Counted from the first letter of the stretch, positions 24,683 through 35,906 are shown. The stretch is DNA of 64,000 nucleotides from Gonatopus flavifemur (GCA_018340375.1 JAFFJZ010000002.1:49744001-49808000); one strand, 5' to 3'. A program made the numbers and translations. The notes: generated by a model not told the origin, from the letters alone.

Positions 24683-25072
24683 ATCAATGATGATTTTACA
24701 TACAGAGCAGTTCATCTTTTTATGTGGAATCCGGGGCTTGCGTGGAGTTGAATTTCCAGATTTTGGGTTCATGCGTCTTGAGAAATGCACTAATTGGTGT
24801 AATGAGCGCTATTTGGGTCTGCGAGTTCAAAGGAACTCGCTGAGTTTCTAATTGGAATTCATCTAATTCTGGAAAATGATGTAAATCAGATCCTCAATCC
24901 ATGAATTGTTTTAAGAAAATTCAAATCAAGGTATAGACACAGTTGCTGATAAGAAAGTTTTGTACATCAAATGCTGAAATCTATCAATTCATCCCCGAGC
25001 AACAATAAATGCTTGATATTAATCATTTTATACAATTTTTGTAGATACAGAGATGATAGTGTATGATGAAGG
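24683..25072. other. No feature recognised
   Basis: A+T-rich, nothing supportable. The open frames at 24518-24851 run out of the adjacent element. Confidence 0.4.
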
Positions 25073-25074
25073 TA

Positions 25075-25353
25075 AACGGAAAAGAAGAAATAGTTGCAGT
25101 AACTACTAAAATAATCGATTTTCGATCATCTACTTGAGCAGTTTCTGCAGCTACTTAGTAGTTAGGGTAAGTAATGCGTTAGCTGTCTGAACTAACTCGA
25201 TAGTTGCACTAACTAGCATAAATACCTAAGGAATTTGAGTTAGTTAAGACAGCTAACGTGTTAATTGTCCTGACTACTAAGTAGCTGCAACAACTACTTG
25301 GTCGAACATCGACTATTTAAGTAGTTGCTGCAACCATTCCTTTTTTTTCCATT
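25075..25353. mobile_element. AGTTG-unit fold-back element
   Basis: The inverted repeat is built of AGTTGCAGTAACTACT-like units. The left end AACGGAAAAGAAGAAATAG and right end CTTTTTTTTCCATT look like decayed CAC-type termini. TA precedes the left end (25073-25074). The arms meet near the ATTTGAGTTAGTTAAGACAG block. Non-coding. Confidence 0.68.
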
Positions 25354-27790
25354 CAATTGATGACTTCTAACAGCTTCTGAGACTTGAAAATAAAAATGAT
25401 ATCTCAATTAAATTTATATAAATATTCATATAAAAATTCTCCATAAATTTTATAAAATCATCTTCATTCACAAAATTCCATAGTAGAATTCATTGAATTT
25501 ATTTCATGTTAGTCGATAGGATTTCTTTGAAAAATACGGAAGAGAAAATACAATTCTACCCTCCTGATCATTCTCTTCTTCACATTTCTCGTTATCTCAA
25601 ACATTTTAATTCGATTTTATTCTCTTTCTTCCATGGTGTATCTGTACTATTATACAGAATATTTCGTCACTTTTATCTATTTCGAGCATACTACATTTAT
25701 TTACATCATTAGAAATAGAGAGAGAGAGAGAGAGTTTACGCAAGAAGTGGCCGGAGAGTTAACGTTGGAATTAATCGCTAAGAAATGTATACTTATATTA
25801 TATATGTATAATACACACACATTCAGAATTGTGCCGATGTATTTGTGTGATCGATCAACCAGAAAGACTGATAACATTCATTCGATGGGTTCCACATAAA
25901 ATGACAAGTCGCTGTAAAAATATCTAAGGTGAAAAACACTGTATCTCCGTATCTCAAAGGAAATATAAATATCGAATGATTATTCAACAATTTTGAAATA
26001 ATTCTCTTCTATGGGCACTGATATTTTATATCGAATGATGCGAATCTTCGGATATAAAACTTGGAGCAAATTTTCGATTAAGATGACTATGTTTTTCAAT
26101 AGTTATTAAATAGTTTGAAATAATAGAATGAAATCTGAAGATTTTCTTCGAAATAAATATCATTCGAGCGAATAGAAAAATTGTAACGGTAAACTGTTCT
26201 CAAGGTACACACGAGGATTATGAAAATATATTACTATAGATTTCTCATCGACAGTAGCAAGGTAGCAAGAATTGAAAGGAATTGGTTTCAATGAACGATA
26301 AGAAGCGCTGAAAGTAAATTCAAAGCGACAGCAATGTTCATTCTTTTATTTGTTTTTAAACAGATATCGGTATTTACAATACAACAGAAACGGATTGGCA
26401 TAAACATTTTTCAAGTGATTCAATCCGCTATCATGTTGGAGTGAAACATACGCATGTTCGATCTCTAATCGATTCTCGACGGATAATATCCAGAGCACAT
26501 CTTTCCAGATAAAAGAAGCAGGAGGAGAAAATTACTCTTCCAAATAACAGTCTTGACAATAACCAACTAGATTTTATTCATTCGATACTTTGAAACACAT
26601 TTCATAAATATAAATGAAAATTGGAACGAAGGAAAAAATCGTCAAGGTTGTAAGTTGTACATACAATTTCACTGGAATGTGAATAAATATCGTTTTTACG
26701 TACACAAGGATTGACCAAATTCCCTCAAAAAGCATCCAAACATTTTTGTCCACGGTTGCATAATCCGAATATATTCACATAAGAATTGATTCATCCGATT
26801 ATTTCTTGAATAATTAATTCATTGAATGAATTATTCATCGTAGTCTTGCATCATTTATTGACCTCAATTAGAAGAAGAGAATTCATTACATTTAAATCTA
26901 AAATTTTGATACCGATAAGATCAACCATTTCTCCCAGTCCATCTCATTTTCATTCGATCTCCGTGTTAGATGTGAGAGCGAAGTTACAAGTTGAGAACAA
27001 CCTAGCGTCAACCGCATCTAATTATCTACTCCTCTAATCATTCTTTCTTGGAGAGAGAAAAATATCCGAGTGTTTTTAAATATATAATTTGTAACGCGAA
27101 GAGGTTTCGAGCTAACCCTTGCAAGTTAACACTACGAAACGTGTGCTGTATGAGACACAAAGATGCTTTTGTGTAATTGTACGTGGGGGTATCGTGTTCT
27201 CGCGGTTGTTAACCGTTGATTTACATACAACTAAAAGGGAGTGAAGAGTCTTCGTTGGAGCGAGTCCTTGGTGGGTCAATGCGTAGTCATAGGGTCAAAC
27301 GATATTGTTGTATTCGGGGCGGAGCGACGAGAGTTTTTATATTTCAAAAAATTCAAATAAATATTATATAAAATCTTGTTATTCTGTTCCTGATTGTTCA
27401 AAGAGAACTAGTCCTTCCCGTCTGAATAAATTGAAAATAACAATCACATTCTAACTCCTTATCGAAGAACAAATTGTCATTATCACGTCCAACGGGTTCT
27501 TTTAATGAACTTTTTGAACAGTTCATGATTCTTATCTACGTTATCATATGTGAATACACACGCTATCGGTTCCTTATGTAATATAGTTCCATATCATCAT
27601 CAGTCATCGTTAATTGTGTTGATGACACGACGGTGATGATCGTTCACTTCACGCATTTGTTCACCAAGAATGTTCGCCTCTTGGATTCGATTTGTGAATC
27701 TCATTTGTTCTTCGTTGTAACGGCAAAACGACACTTGTGTTAATAATCCAGAACCAGAATTGTTCAACCAGATATTCCCCCCATCCCACT
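25354..27790. other. No gene; one AG microsatellite
   Basis: A+T-rich without recognisable genes. An (AG)9 microsatellite lies at 25717-25734. About 27080-27340 is slightly richer in G+C with several CpG, but has no coherent frame or splice signal that I trust. Confidence 0.4.
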
Positions 27791-27791
27791 A

Positions 27792-28040
27792 ACGTGGAGC
27801 TTGTAGTCTTAAAATAATTAGCTATTATATGAATAGCTAAAAATTAGCTATGGGAGCTATTTTTTAGCTGTCACAGCTACTCACTTAGCGGTATCAACCA
27901 CAAACCTGTGCAGTTGTAGCTACGATTTCCTACCGTGGTAGCTAAAAAATAGCTACAGTTGCAATTATTTCAGCTACAGCAATGAAAAGAGGGTGCTGAA
28001 AGAGTGAGTAGATGCCACAGCTATTCCATTTCTTCGTGTG
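27792..28040. mobile_element. AGCTA-unit CAC-type element
   Basis: TAGCTA and AGCTACAG units occur in both orientations, for example TTAGCTATGGGAGCTATTTT. Outer ends are CGTGGAG (left) and TTTCTTCGTG (right), decayed forms of the CAC-type signal, with TA at 27790-27791. Contents resemble 16503-16837. Confidence 0.55.
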
Positions 28041-28042
28041 TA

Positions 28043-29839
28043 AAAAAATCTTGCTCTAGGGTCGATACATTTGCCAAGAGCGAACTTGAGCTGAGAACAA
28101 TTAGGCCACAAACTTGCCAGGGATGACTCAACCTCAACCCAGGCTCAATACCTTTGCTCCAGACACTGTTTTTCCATCACACAAGTCTCGTGGTCGAAGA
28201 AACATTATTCGGAAGCTTGATGGAACAATTGGTTCAAGCTGGGCTTGATCTTACCAATCCTTGAGCTTGTTCAAGACAAGTCTAATGTCAAACTTAACCA
28301 CATAGGGTTTAAGAGAATTAAAAAATCCCTACAATGGGATAAAAAGCACAAAAGCATGTATATATGCAGCTAACTTCAAGTTTGATTTGCACAGTGAACG
28401 TTGGTGCTCTTGAATGCATGATGCGTTCACAAAAGAGGAATATCTCTTCGGAAGGAAACTAAAATTATAGAGGAAACACTTGCGGAATATCATCTTGGAC
28501 ATTGAAAGGCAAAGTTTGTTGTTCAGAAGAGCAGCTGAGAAGTATAGAACGGTGAAAAGCACTCTCTCGGAGAAAGGCGAAGTATCAACTACTGCAGAGT
28601 GTAGGAAAGGTTCATTGAACCGTCGGTACACGAGGGGGGAAAAGACGCAAAGCAGAGATGGATATTACTGATTGGTCAGGTCTATTATTATACTTGATAG
28701 TATTTTTGGATACTACGACCTCGAAGATTTATTTACAAGGATCACATTGTATGGTTTACCAACTAACGATAGATCAGAGGTCACAACGATGCAAGAGCAG
28801 AGGTCCTTCACTCTTATTTGTCATGTCACGATTGTGAGTGAGACATTATTCTCCTTCTCTATGGACACAGTCATCATACCTTCAAGGTGATTTTTTCACG
28901 GTACATACATACGTTATTTCGTACATGATAACGCGAGGGAGAGTATATTTATTCGTGAATCATAGACTACGAAATTACACTTCTCATTCAATGCGATCTG
29001 CTCGGCATGAGGAAAGAAATGTAAATACTTACAATTCCGATGATGGATGTAACAGGAACAATGGGTATTCGATGATTCTCAGATATTGTTAACACTATTT
29101 CAAAAATATATCGGAAAATTGAAATTGTATGTTTCAAGTCTACGATAAAGTTATCCTCTTTCTTGTTTGTTGTGATGAATAATCGATGAGATGCAACGTT
29201 CCACCAGGTTATATGCAACGTACTACATACTTTGTTTCTGAAAAATATGTTCTTCTTTTTAATTCATTGTTGAAAAACGTAGATTATGATCTATGATAGG
29301 AAATTTAATATTCATCGCGCTTGAGAATAAAGTAAGAAAATATGGTATAACGAAGGAGAAGAGAAAAAAAAATGGTTATGCAAATATGAACGGAATATTT
29401 AAACATATGTGGTGCGATGGTACAATATTTGAACATGCATTGATTGTTCTTTTGATTCTTTTCATGTGTACGATTTTATGATTTGTGATCTTTTTTCTCT
29501 AGATTTTAAAAGCCATCTCATAGAATTTTTATGAGATTTTTTATTGATTCTGTCAGCGAAGAGACGCTTCGAACAAAGAATACAATTGTGAGATAACCGC
29601 ATGAATCTCCAACGAAAGCCAATACACGACACGAAAAAACCACAACCTTACGGTTATTAAAATGTATACAGGACGTGATAAAATAAACCCATAATAACTT
29701 TTGCTAGAAGTGTAAGCTCTCGTGTTACAGCTGCGTCGAATAATATTTATCAACCTTATGGAAAGAGTGAGGGTTACGTCATCGGATGCCTGCTGGTTAT
29801 AACAGGATTGTTATTTTAAATTTCAAACTTTCGTTGAAT
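28043..29839. other. No gene recognised
   Basis: About 28060-28320 contains short CTTGAGC/CAAGCT repeats in both orientations, perhaps a decayed element. The overlapping open frames 28329-28671 (both strands) are not recognisable. The rest is A+T-rich. Confidence 0.35.
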
Positions 29840-29840
29840 A

Positions 29841-30395
29841 CATAATGATTCAGGACTCACGCACCGCACTTCATAGGCATATTCTTCAGCCAAAATGCAA
29901 TAATGTCCCGTATGGGAAACATTTTTTTGAGGCTTACCTCTTTAGATACGATTATTTTGAGATTTTTTCAAAAATCTAAATAACTCAAAAGTCTCGTGTA
30001 CTACTTACTTGATCTTAACACCATTTGCTCAGTTGGAAAACGGCGGATTTTTGGAAAAAAAATTGAACTATCCTGTCATTCTTCGTTTCGGGACTATAAA
30101 AGTTGCTGAATTCTGATGGACTGAAAGATTTCAAATTGCTATAACTTTGAGTTCAAAAGTGACAGGATAGTTCAATTTTTTCCAGGGATCCGTCGTTTTC
30201 CAACTTGGCCGATAGTATCAAGTTGAAGTTCGCAGCACACAACGCTTTTGAGTTATTTGGACTTTTGAAAAAATCTGAAAAAATTCGTATCTCAAAAATT
30301 AAATCTCAAAAGAATTTTTTTCATACGGGAAATTATAGCATTTTGGCTGAAGAATATGCCTTTGAAGTGCGGTGCGTCAGTCTTGAATCACCCTG
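29841..30395. mobile_element. Fold-back element with a hAT-like end
   Basis: Two arms of about 240 bp pair closely. They share GGCATATTCTTCAGCCAAAA and its complement, and a block around GACAGGATAGTTCAATTTTT. The right end, in complement, reads CAGGGTGATTCAAGACTG, a hAT-type start. The left equivalent, CATAATGATTCAGGACTC, is mutated. No 8-bp duplication could be matched, so the hAT assignment is tentative. Non-coding. Confidence 0.72.
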
Positions 30396-30396
30396 C

Positions 30397-30985
30397 ATAT
30401 GAGGAAATTCAAAGAAGTGCTGAAATTCTTTGAATGTGTGCGAATCTGTGAATTATTCAATAATCTGCGCTAAAGTGCACGCTCAATTTATTGAGCCAAA
30501 TAAATTTTATTTATCACAGCTGAGTTTTCATCCCCCTTGAATGAATTGTTTTATTCATATTTCAGACAACTATAGACTTTTATTCACGCCAACTAAAATT
30601 CAATTAGGATAACTAAATTTTAGTTAGTAAAATTTCATAGTGATGTATTGAAATAACATCAATGTAACGTTTGTGCTCGCTACCGGTACCCCGTTCCGCA
30701 ATAATTATATTTTTACCTGTTCCTCCGATTGCGCTGGGGTTACAAACTGGATCTAAGAACACGCGTGAATATCCTGATCCAAGAATACTAGAACGCGCCC
30801 TTCGAGTTATCAAAGGAAGTAAGAAATTAACACAAAAATGTGAAATTTACATTGAAAATATGTCAATTTGATATACTCATTCGTTTTGATTTTCAACACA
30901 AATTTTGAGTGGACCGTTTCTAACACAACATTTTCTACCGTGTTGGCGTGGGATATCTGATGAAAAAATCAATTGGAAATAAAAA
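30397..30985. other. Mostly empty; exon-like stretch at about 30700-30815
   Basis: The interval is A+T-rich apart from 30700-30815, which has more even composition. There the plus frame reads VPPIALGLQTGSKNTREYPD, then continues to a GTAAGA donor-like site at about 30818. The minus strand is also open over the same bases and has a CAG|GTAAAAAT donor-like site. I cannot decide the strand and do not recognise either peptide. Confidence 0.25.
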
Positions 30986-31058
30986 TGGATTTCAGAAGCG
31001 CTCGTAGTTCTTTTTTAGAGAATTCCAGTGATTCTCAGAAAAATTCAGAGTTTCTTTC

Positions 31059-31942
31059 CCCAGGTAGCACACGCACGTTCTGAGAATGTTCTGAGAATAT
31101 ACGTTGAGGATATTCGAATATTTTATGGGTATTCTTATTACGTGCGAATATATTCTACGCACATTCTCAGATTGTTTGAATGAGAGTGTTTCAAATATTC
31201 TCAGAATATATTGCCACGAATATTGTAGGAGTATTAGAAAAAAATGCTGTTGAAATAAAAATTCCCGTCAATATAAATTTCTGCATGTCACCGAAAACTA
31301 CTTCACAATCAATTTTTTTGATCATTAAACATCTGTTTAATTGTTCAATTGTTAGTAATATTATGGATTCACATGGATGAATGAGATACTTCCCGTACAG
31401 CACCGGACATTTCTACGTTGCCTCTACGTTGTCTCGGCGTGGAATCTCAGTTCATCCACCATTTATCCATGTGAAGTCCACGGGGATGCGACGTGGAAGT
31501 CGGTGGATGTGCTGTTAGGGTTATGATCGCAACAGGCATTTCTTAATATATTATTACACTTTTGAGGATTATTTTTCGCACATGGCACTCTCAGAGAACA
31601 TTTGCGATATTAAAATGCACCTTTCATAGATTTATTATTCCCCAAATACAAATCAAAGTAATATATTATCCAAGAGTCTGTAGCTCGTCAACAACATTAT
31701 CCGCCATTACTGAATTCATGTCATCACGATGCTCGCGCATGCGCTGCTCATCAGTCTCCCTACAATCTTTGTACGCATACTGCACGAACGTTCCTAGAAT
31801 ATTCGAAACCGTCTCAGTGAAATGTTCTAAGAATCTTCTATGAATATTTACAAATCTTCTACGGTTTTTGGTGAGAATATTCGATCAAGTACATTCCACG
31901 GATGTCGTGAGAATATTCTCAGAATATTCTGTGCTACATGGG
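31059..31942. mobile_element. CCC-type element of GAATATTC units
   Basis: Ends CCCAGGTAGCACACGCACG and CTGTGCTACATGGG form an inverted repeat, flanked by TC on both sides (31057-31058, 31943-31944). Filled with GAATATTCTCAGAATATTC palindromes in both arms. Contains a nested short element at 31392-31520. The open frames 31180-31403 and 31562-31843 are unit-derived. Confidence 0.75.
31392..31520. mobile_element. Short CCC-type MITE nested in 31059-31942
   Basis: 129 bp. Ends CCCGTACAGCACCGGAC and GTGGATGTGCTGTTAGGG, flanked by TT on both sides. The interior holds TCTACGTTG/CGACGTGG motifs rather than the GAATATTC units of the host. The right terminus is the same as in the element at 13716-13824. 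Confidence 0.65.
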
Positions 31943-32238
31943 TCAGTGGAAACAAAGGAAAAAACGATAAACAAGAGTCTCTCAGATTTTTTCAAAAGTT
32001 CTCCAAGTAAGTCAGGGGATAAAAAGAATTCTCAAAACTTTTTAGAGTTTTTCAGAGTGTTTCAGTGGAATGCAGAGGAATTTTTGTTCACCAGGGTCGT
32101 GGTCATGCCTTGAATAATTTCTCCTTATCTCGCCTGAAACTACATATTTTTGCTTCTATCTCGTAATTTCAGGTATCCCTAAATATATGTTTCTAATTTA
32201 TGTGGTGAGAAGTAGATTCCCGTAGTCAGGCATCATTT

Positions 32239-32998
32239 TTGACATGATTTGGCGTAGATATTTTGAAAAAAATCGTGCTCGTAGTTAGTGCCATAAACTG
32301 GAGTAAAGTCATCCGTTTGCGAGCAATGGAGTACATTTGAAGATGAGCTCCAACGTTTTGACCGGATACCGGTCATTTTCAAGGAGAAAATTAATACATC
32401 GTAAGTGCGAGGAGTTTTCCTGCTCCATCGTCATCAAGACCCCGTATTATAATGGAGAGGGTATATTCGAGTAATTCCTCGCACTTACGATGTATTAATT
32501 TTCTCCTTGAAAATGACCGGTATCCGGTCGAAACGTTGGAGCTAATTAGAGATCGACCGAAAATTTTTGCCGAAAATGATTAAAATTGAAGTTGTGATTA
32601 TTGGTTTCGAAAAAAACTTAGGACTGGACGTTGGAAGTGTAGACGAGCTCCTTAATGATCCAATTATCATACTTAAGATCACATATCAATGTGATTAATG
32701 AAATAATTTCGATTTTCGGTTTAAATTTTCGGCTAATGCTTGTCGGCCGAAATTGTAAACCGAAAATCGCAAGTATTTTGTTAATTACAATGAAATGTGA
32801 TCGTAAGTATGATAATTGCATTATTAAGGAGCTTATCTACACTTCCAACGTCCAATACCAAGTTTTTTCCGAAACCAATAATCAGAGCTTCAATTTTAGT
32901 CAGTTTCGGCAAAAAATTTCGATCGATCTCTAGAGCTAATCTTCAAATATACTCCATTGCTCGCAAACGAATCACTTTATTCCAGTTTTGGCGTAGAT
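32239..32998. mobile_element. Fold-back element flanked by a 14-bp direct repeat, interrupted by a hAT-like MITE
   Basis: The arms pair outside-in. AAACTGGAGTAAAGTCATCC at 32294 pairs with the right end before 32985; then come a GCGAGCAATGGAGTA block, GAGCTCCAACGTTTTGACCG, and finally CATCGTAAGTGCGAGGA. The direct repeat TTTGGCGTAGATAT lies at 32239-32252 and again at 32984-32997, and could be a long target duplication. The right arm is split by 32547-32932. The left side has about 41 bp between the direct repeat and the arm that have no partner on the right. Confidence 0.75.
32547..32932. mobile_element. hAT-like MITE, 386 bp, perfect 8-bp duplication
   Basis: Ends TAGAGATCGACCGAAAATTT and AAATTTCGATCGATCTCTA. 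GAGCTAAT is repeated immediately outside both ends (32539-32546, 32933-32940). Long arms pair, including TAATCACAACTTCAATTTTA-type sequence and CCGAAAATCG near the centre. Removing it with one duplication copy restores pairing of the host palindrome. The open frames in this interval are within the arms and not genes. Confidence 0.9.
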
Positions 32999-32999
32999 A

Positions 33000-33944
33000 T
33001 ATTACCACAAAAAATACCCACACATATGATTTCTGAGGAAAATTCGAGAAGTCTTATGCCACCCCAAAAGACATCCTTTACATGCTTCAAAATGATCTCA
33101 CTTCTAGTACATATCTGTTGACAATCCTTTACGAGTAAAGACAATTTGAGCAATTTAAAAGGTATATCTCCTGATCTTCCGTATAACTACTCAAACCTTG
33201 ATCAAATACATCTAAGAAGATTCAACAAAATAACTACGATCCATAAATATGAACAATTACAATATTCTAGCAACATTACAGCGTTTAAACAGCAACAAAA
33301 ATGTATTCCTCCCAAAAACTGTCAAAAAGTAATTAATTAAAAAAATTAATTTTCGTGACAATTTGTATCAAATTCAACTATTCACAGCCAAACTATGCTT
33401 CGATCGTGCAAGATAATATAATAAATCTGATAATCTGTCAAATTAAAAACATGTGCAGTGGATGAATAATAATTCCAGCATTTTGTATTGACAGAAAACC
33501 TTCGAGCGAAGTTTCATGGTTTTCGTATCATTATGTTTCATTATACACGTTTTTTGTGGTCTCCGCGATGTGCCTCCAGGCGATCTCAAGTGTGCGAAGT
33601 CTGGGAGGAAAAAATGACGAAAAAAGTAAGTTTCATAAGTACGTACGCGTATTTGGGATGAATGTTAACCCAGTGAATTGGCATGAGTGTACTCTGCTCT
33701 TGAAATCAACCGTATGAGAACACCTACGAGAGCCTTAGAAGCGCATGAAAGACGACTTTCTATCTTTGAAGTGGACTTCAAGAGATTAAATTCGAAAGAG
33801 TGTTCTACTCACTGCAAACATGAACTCCTTGATTATAGTCGTCTCCGCGTGTGCGAACTCCTGTTGGGTTAGCCATGTGTGTACACTGTTTCATGGTATC
33901 AATTTTTACTTTCGTTCTGATTTTCAATATGGTTTTTTAACAGC
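33000..33944. other. No gene recognised; splice-donor-like site at 33626
   Basis: An ATGACGAAAAAA followed by GTAAGTTTC (donor at 33626) lies in a less A+T-rich block (about 33560-33640) and could be a tiny first coding exon, but this rests on one donor match. The open frame at 33687-33872 (plus) is of fairly even composition but unrecognised. Confidence 0.3.
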
Positions 33945-34105
33945 TTAGGGAACATCAACACTTGTTAAAGTAATTTTATGGGATGATATGATCAAACGTT
34001 CATCGGCAATTATTTTATTCATCATCTCTCTGAATTGGCCCTCGTCGTACTGGTACTTTTGGAATCTGAAGGGCGTTCGCTTTGCTCGTACTTGCATTAT
34101 CTGCA
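33945..34105 (-). CDS. Candidate terminal coding exon, unknown protein
   Basis: Reading the minus strand, a polypyrimidine tract with TTTTTCTAACAG ends at 34106. It is followed by 52 codons and a TAA (33947-33945). The peptide includes AKRTPFRFQKYQYDEGQFRE and then MMNKIIADERLII. Composition and codon use are less A+T-biased than the flanks and look protein-like, with charged and aromatic residues well spread. The frame stays open upstream to 34229, but that part is A+T-rich and hydrophobic and likely intronic. The acceptor gives a phase-1 join to an exon I cannot find. No family is recognised. It could also be a decayed mobile-element fragment. Confidence 0.35.
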
Positions 34106-34106
34106 C

Positions 34107-34538
34107 TGTTAGAAAAATCTGTTTGAAATTTAATATAAAAAGTTTGGAAGCAATTAACACACACAATTGTGTATCAATTTTCAAACATTTTTGTATCCCA
34201 AAAATAATAGACAGAATTTTGAAATTCAAGCCACAACATTATAAAAATTGATGTAAAAAAATGCATGAATTTTCAACACTATATGACTTAATTTCCAAAA
34301 TTCCTTCCAAATGTTTCATTATGTTATGGTGTGAAATTAATACAAAAAATGATGTAAAGATGTGGAATTACAATAATACATCAACAATGATTATTAAGTA
34401 AAATATTTATGCTTTGGCCCAAAATGTCTTTAAAAATAAAAAACTGAATTTTAATCAAAAATCATGTTTCGGAGGAGAACACTTGCAGGTTGTCGACCAC
34501 GTTGTTCACTACGTTCTCATGTCATGGAGAGAAAATTG
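34107..34538. other. No feature recognised
   Basis: Very A+T-rich; would be intron upstream of the candidate exon at 33945-34105. Nothing else is seen. Confidence 0.4.
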
Positions 34539-34539
34539 G

Positions 34540-34632
34540 AAACCTCGAAAAGAATCGAACCACCTAAACCAATCCCTACCTAATGTTGCGCGATCTACTA
34601 TCCTAACGCCCTAACGACCTAAGCTAAACCGG
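34540..34632 (-). repeat. tRNA-like sequence (tRNA pseudogene or SINE head)
   Basis: On the minus strand an A-box-like TAGCTTAGGTCGTTAGGGCG is followed, at tRNA-like but slightly long distance, by a B-box GGTTCGATTC (34551-34560 complement). These are the internal RNA polymerase III promoter boxes. Stems do not pair well enough for a functional tRNA, and no acceptor stem is evident. A tRNA-derived SINE or dead tRNA is likelier. Confidence 0.4.
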
Positions 34633-34827
34633 TACCTAAGTGGTTTATTAGAAAAGATCAATGTAAATGACGTGGATATCTGATTCAATCCATCGGTTGA
34701 GTATAATAATCTATTAACTTATGTGAAAACTGCAATTCGGTTGACAGATGTGAGGTTAAGTTTATGTGATAAAAAACAATGAATGAATTATTTTTGTGAA
34801 ATGTGTGGTCATTATTGTTTAATTATT
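34633..34827. other. No feature recognised
   Basis: Short A+T-rich interval before the large hairpin. Confidence 0.4.
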
Positions 34828-35906
34828 ATTTATTAAAATTCTTTTCAAGCGGAAGTTTAAAATAAATTTCCAAAAACTTGGATTATTCACATAAAGCTCG
34901 TTGGATGGTTTTACTCTTGAAGAGTACTGTCAAAGTTGACATTTGCAAATTGGAGAAAAAAGTCTTATTTTCTGTCTTGAATTTGTTATTAGAGTGGTGA
35001 TAAACTTGTAGAAAGAGTTTGAAGGTTGGTTGAAATCCATATTGATCAGGAAAGTCGAAACCGTATTGCAAAACTTGGAAAATCTGTTAACGTAGCTGAC
35101 AATACTGGGGTATCGAGTCAGCTTTTCCTTACTACATGAAATCTAGGCAGGAGAAATGTATCAAAATTCAGTGAATTCAAGTTGGTGTTGAGTGAGAGAA
35201 GACAGAAGTATTCATTGGATTTTATTGGTTACTATAAAAATGTCAACAAATAAGGAAAGGCTATGTAGGACTCACTGTATCGTCTTTTAATATTTTTGTT
35301 TCAATAATGTTGTATCATGCTGCTACGAATGAATGTTATTATATTTGTGAAACACGTTCAATACACTTGTTTCTTCAATTTATTAGTAAGAAAATACAAA
35401 AATGTCCACAATACAAAATTATTGAAACAAAAATAATGAAAGATGATACAGTGAGTCCTACATAGCCTTTCCTTATTTGCCAACATTTTTATAATAACCA
35501 ATAAAATCCAATGAATATTTCTATCCTCTCTTACTTGACACTAACTTGAATTCACTGAATTTTGATACATTTCTCCTGCCTAGATTCCATGTAGTAAGGA
35601 AAAGCTGACTCGATACCCCAGTATTGTCAGCTACGTTAACAGATTTTCCAAGTTTTGCAATACGGTTTTGACTTTCCTGATCAATATGGATTTCACCCAA
35701 CCTTCAAACTCTGCCTAAAAGTTTGTCACTACTCTAATAATAAATTCAAGACAGAAAATAAGACTTTTTTTTCCAATTTGCAACTGTCAACTTTGACAAC
35801 TTTGGTACTCTTCAAGAGTAAAACCATCCAACGAGCTTTATGTGAATAATCCAAGTTTTTGGAAATTTATTTTAAACATTCGCTTAAAATACTTTTTATT
35901 AAATGA
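34828..35906. mobile_element. Giant inverted repeat, about 490-bp arms, 95-bp spacer
   Basis: The left arm 34828-35315 and right arm 35411-35906 are near-identical inverted copies, with small indels. The spacer is 35316-35410. The arms share CTTTTCCTTACTACATG, TTTTGCAATACGGTTT-type and AGGACTCACTGTATC blocks. A 62-64-codon open frame occurs in both arms (34883-35071 minus, 35655-35849 plus) and starts QYGFDFPDQYGF. The two frames differ by a few substitutions and one indel of two codons. No transposase and no target duplication were found, so the mechanism is unknown. Confidence 0.85.

Larger units (their letters stand above)
30988..32096. repeat. GATTCAGAG-unit repeat, copy 1, interrupted
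   Basis: Short units such as AATTCAGAG and TTTCAGAG flank a large insertion (31059-31942). The right end reads GAATTTTTGTTCACCAGGG and matches that of the longer copy at 57321-58766. A similar TTTTTACCAGGG end occurs alone at about 36612-36626. The left end is undefined. Confidence 0.55.

Noticed and set aside
32239..32998. Parvovirus-like T-shaped terminal hairpin
   Set aside because: The third branch has an 8-bp duplication, so the shape results from a hAT-like insertion into an older palindrome. No viral gene is nearby.
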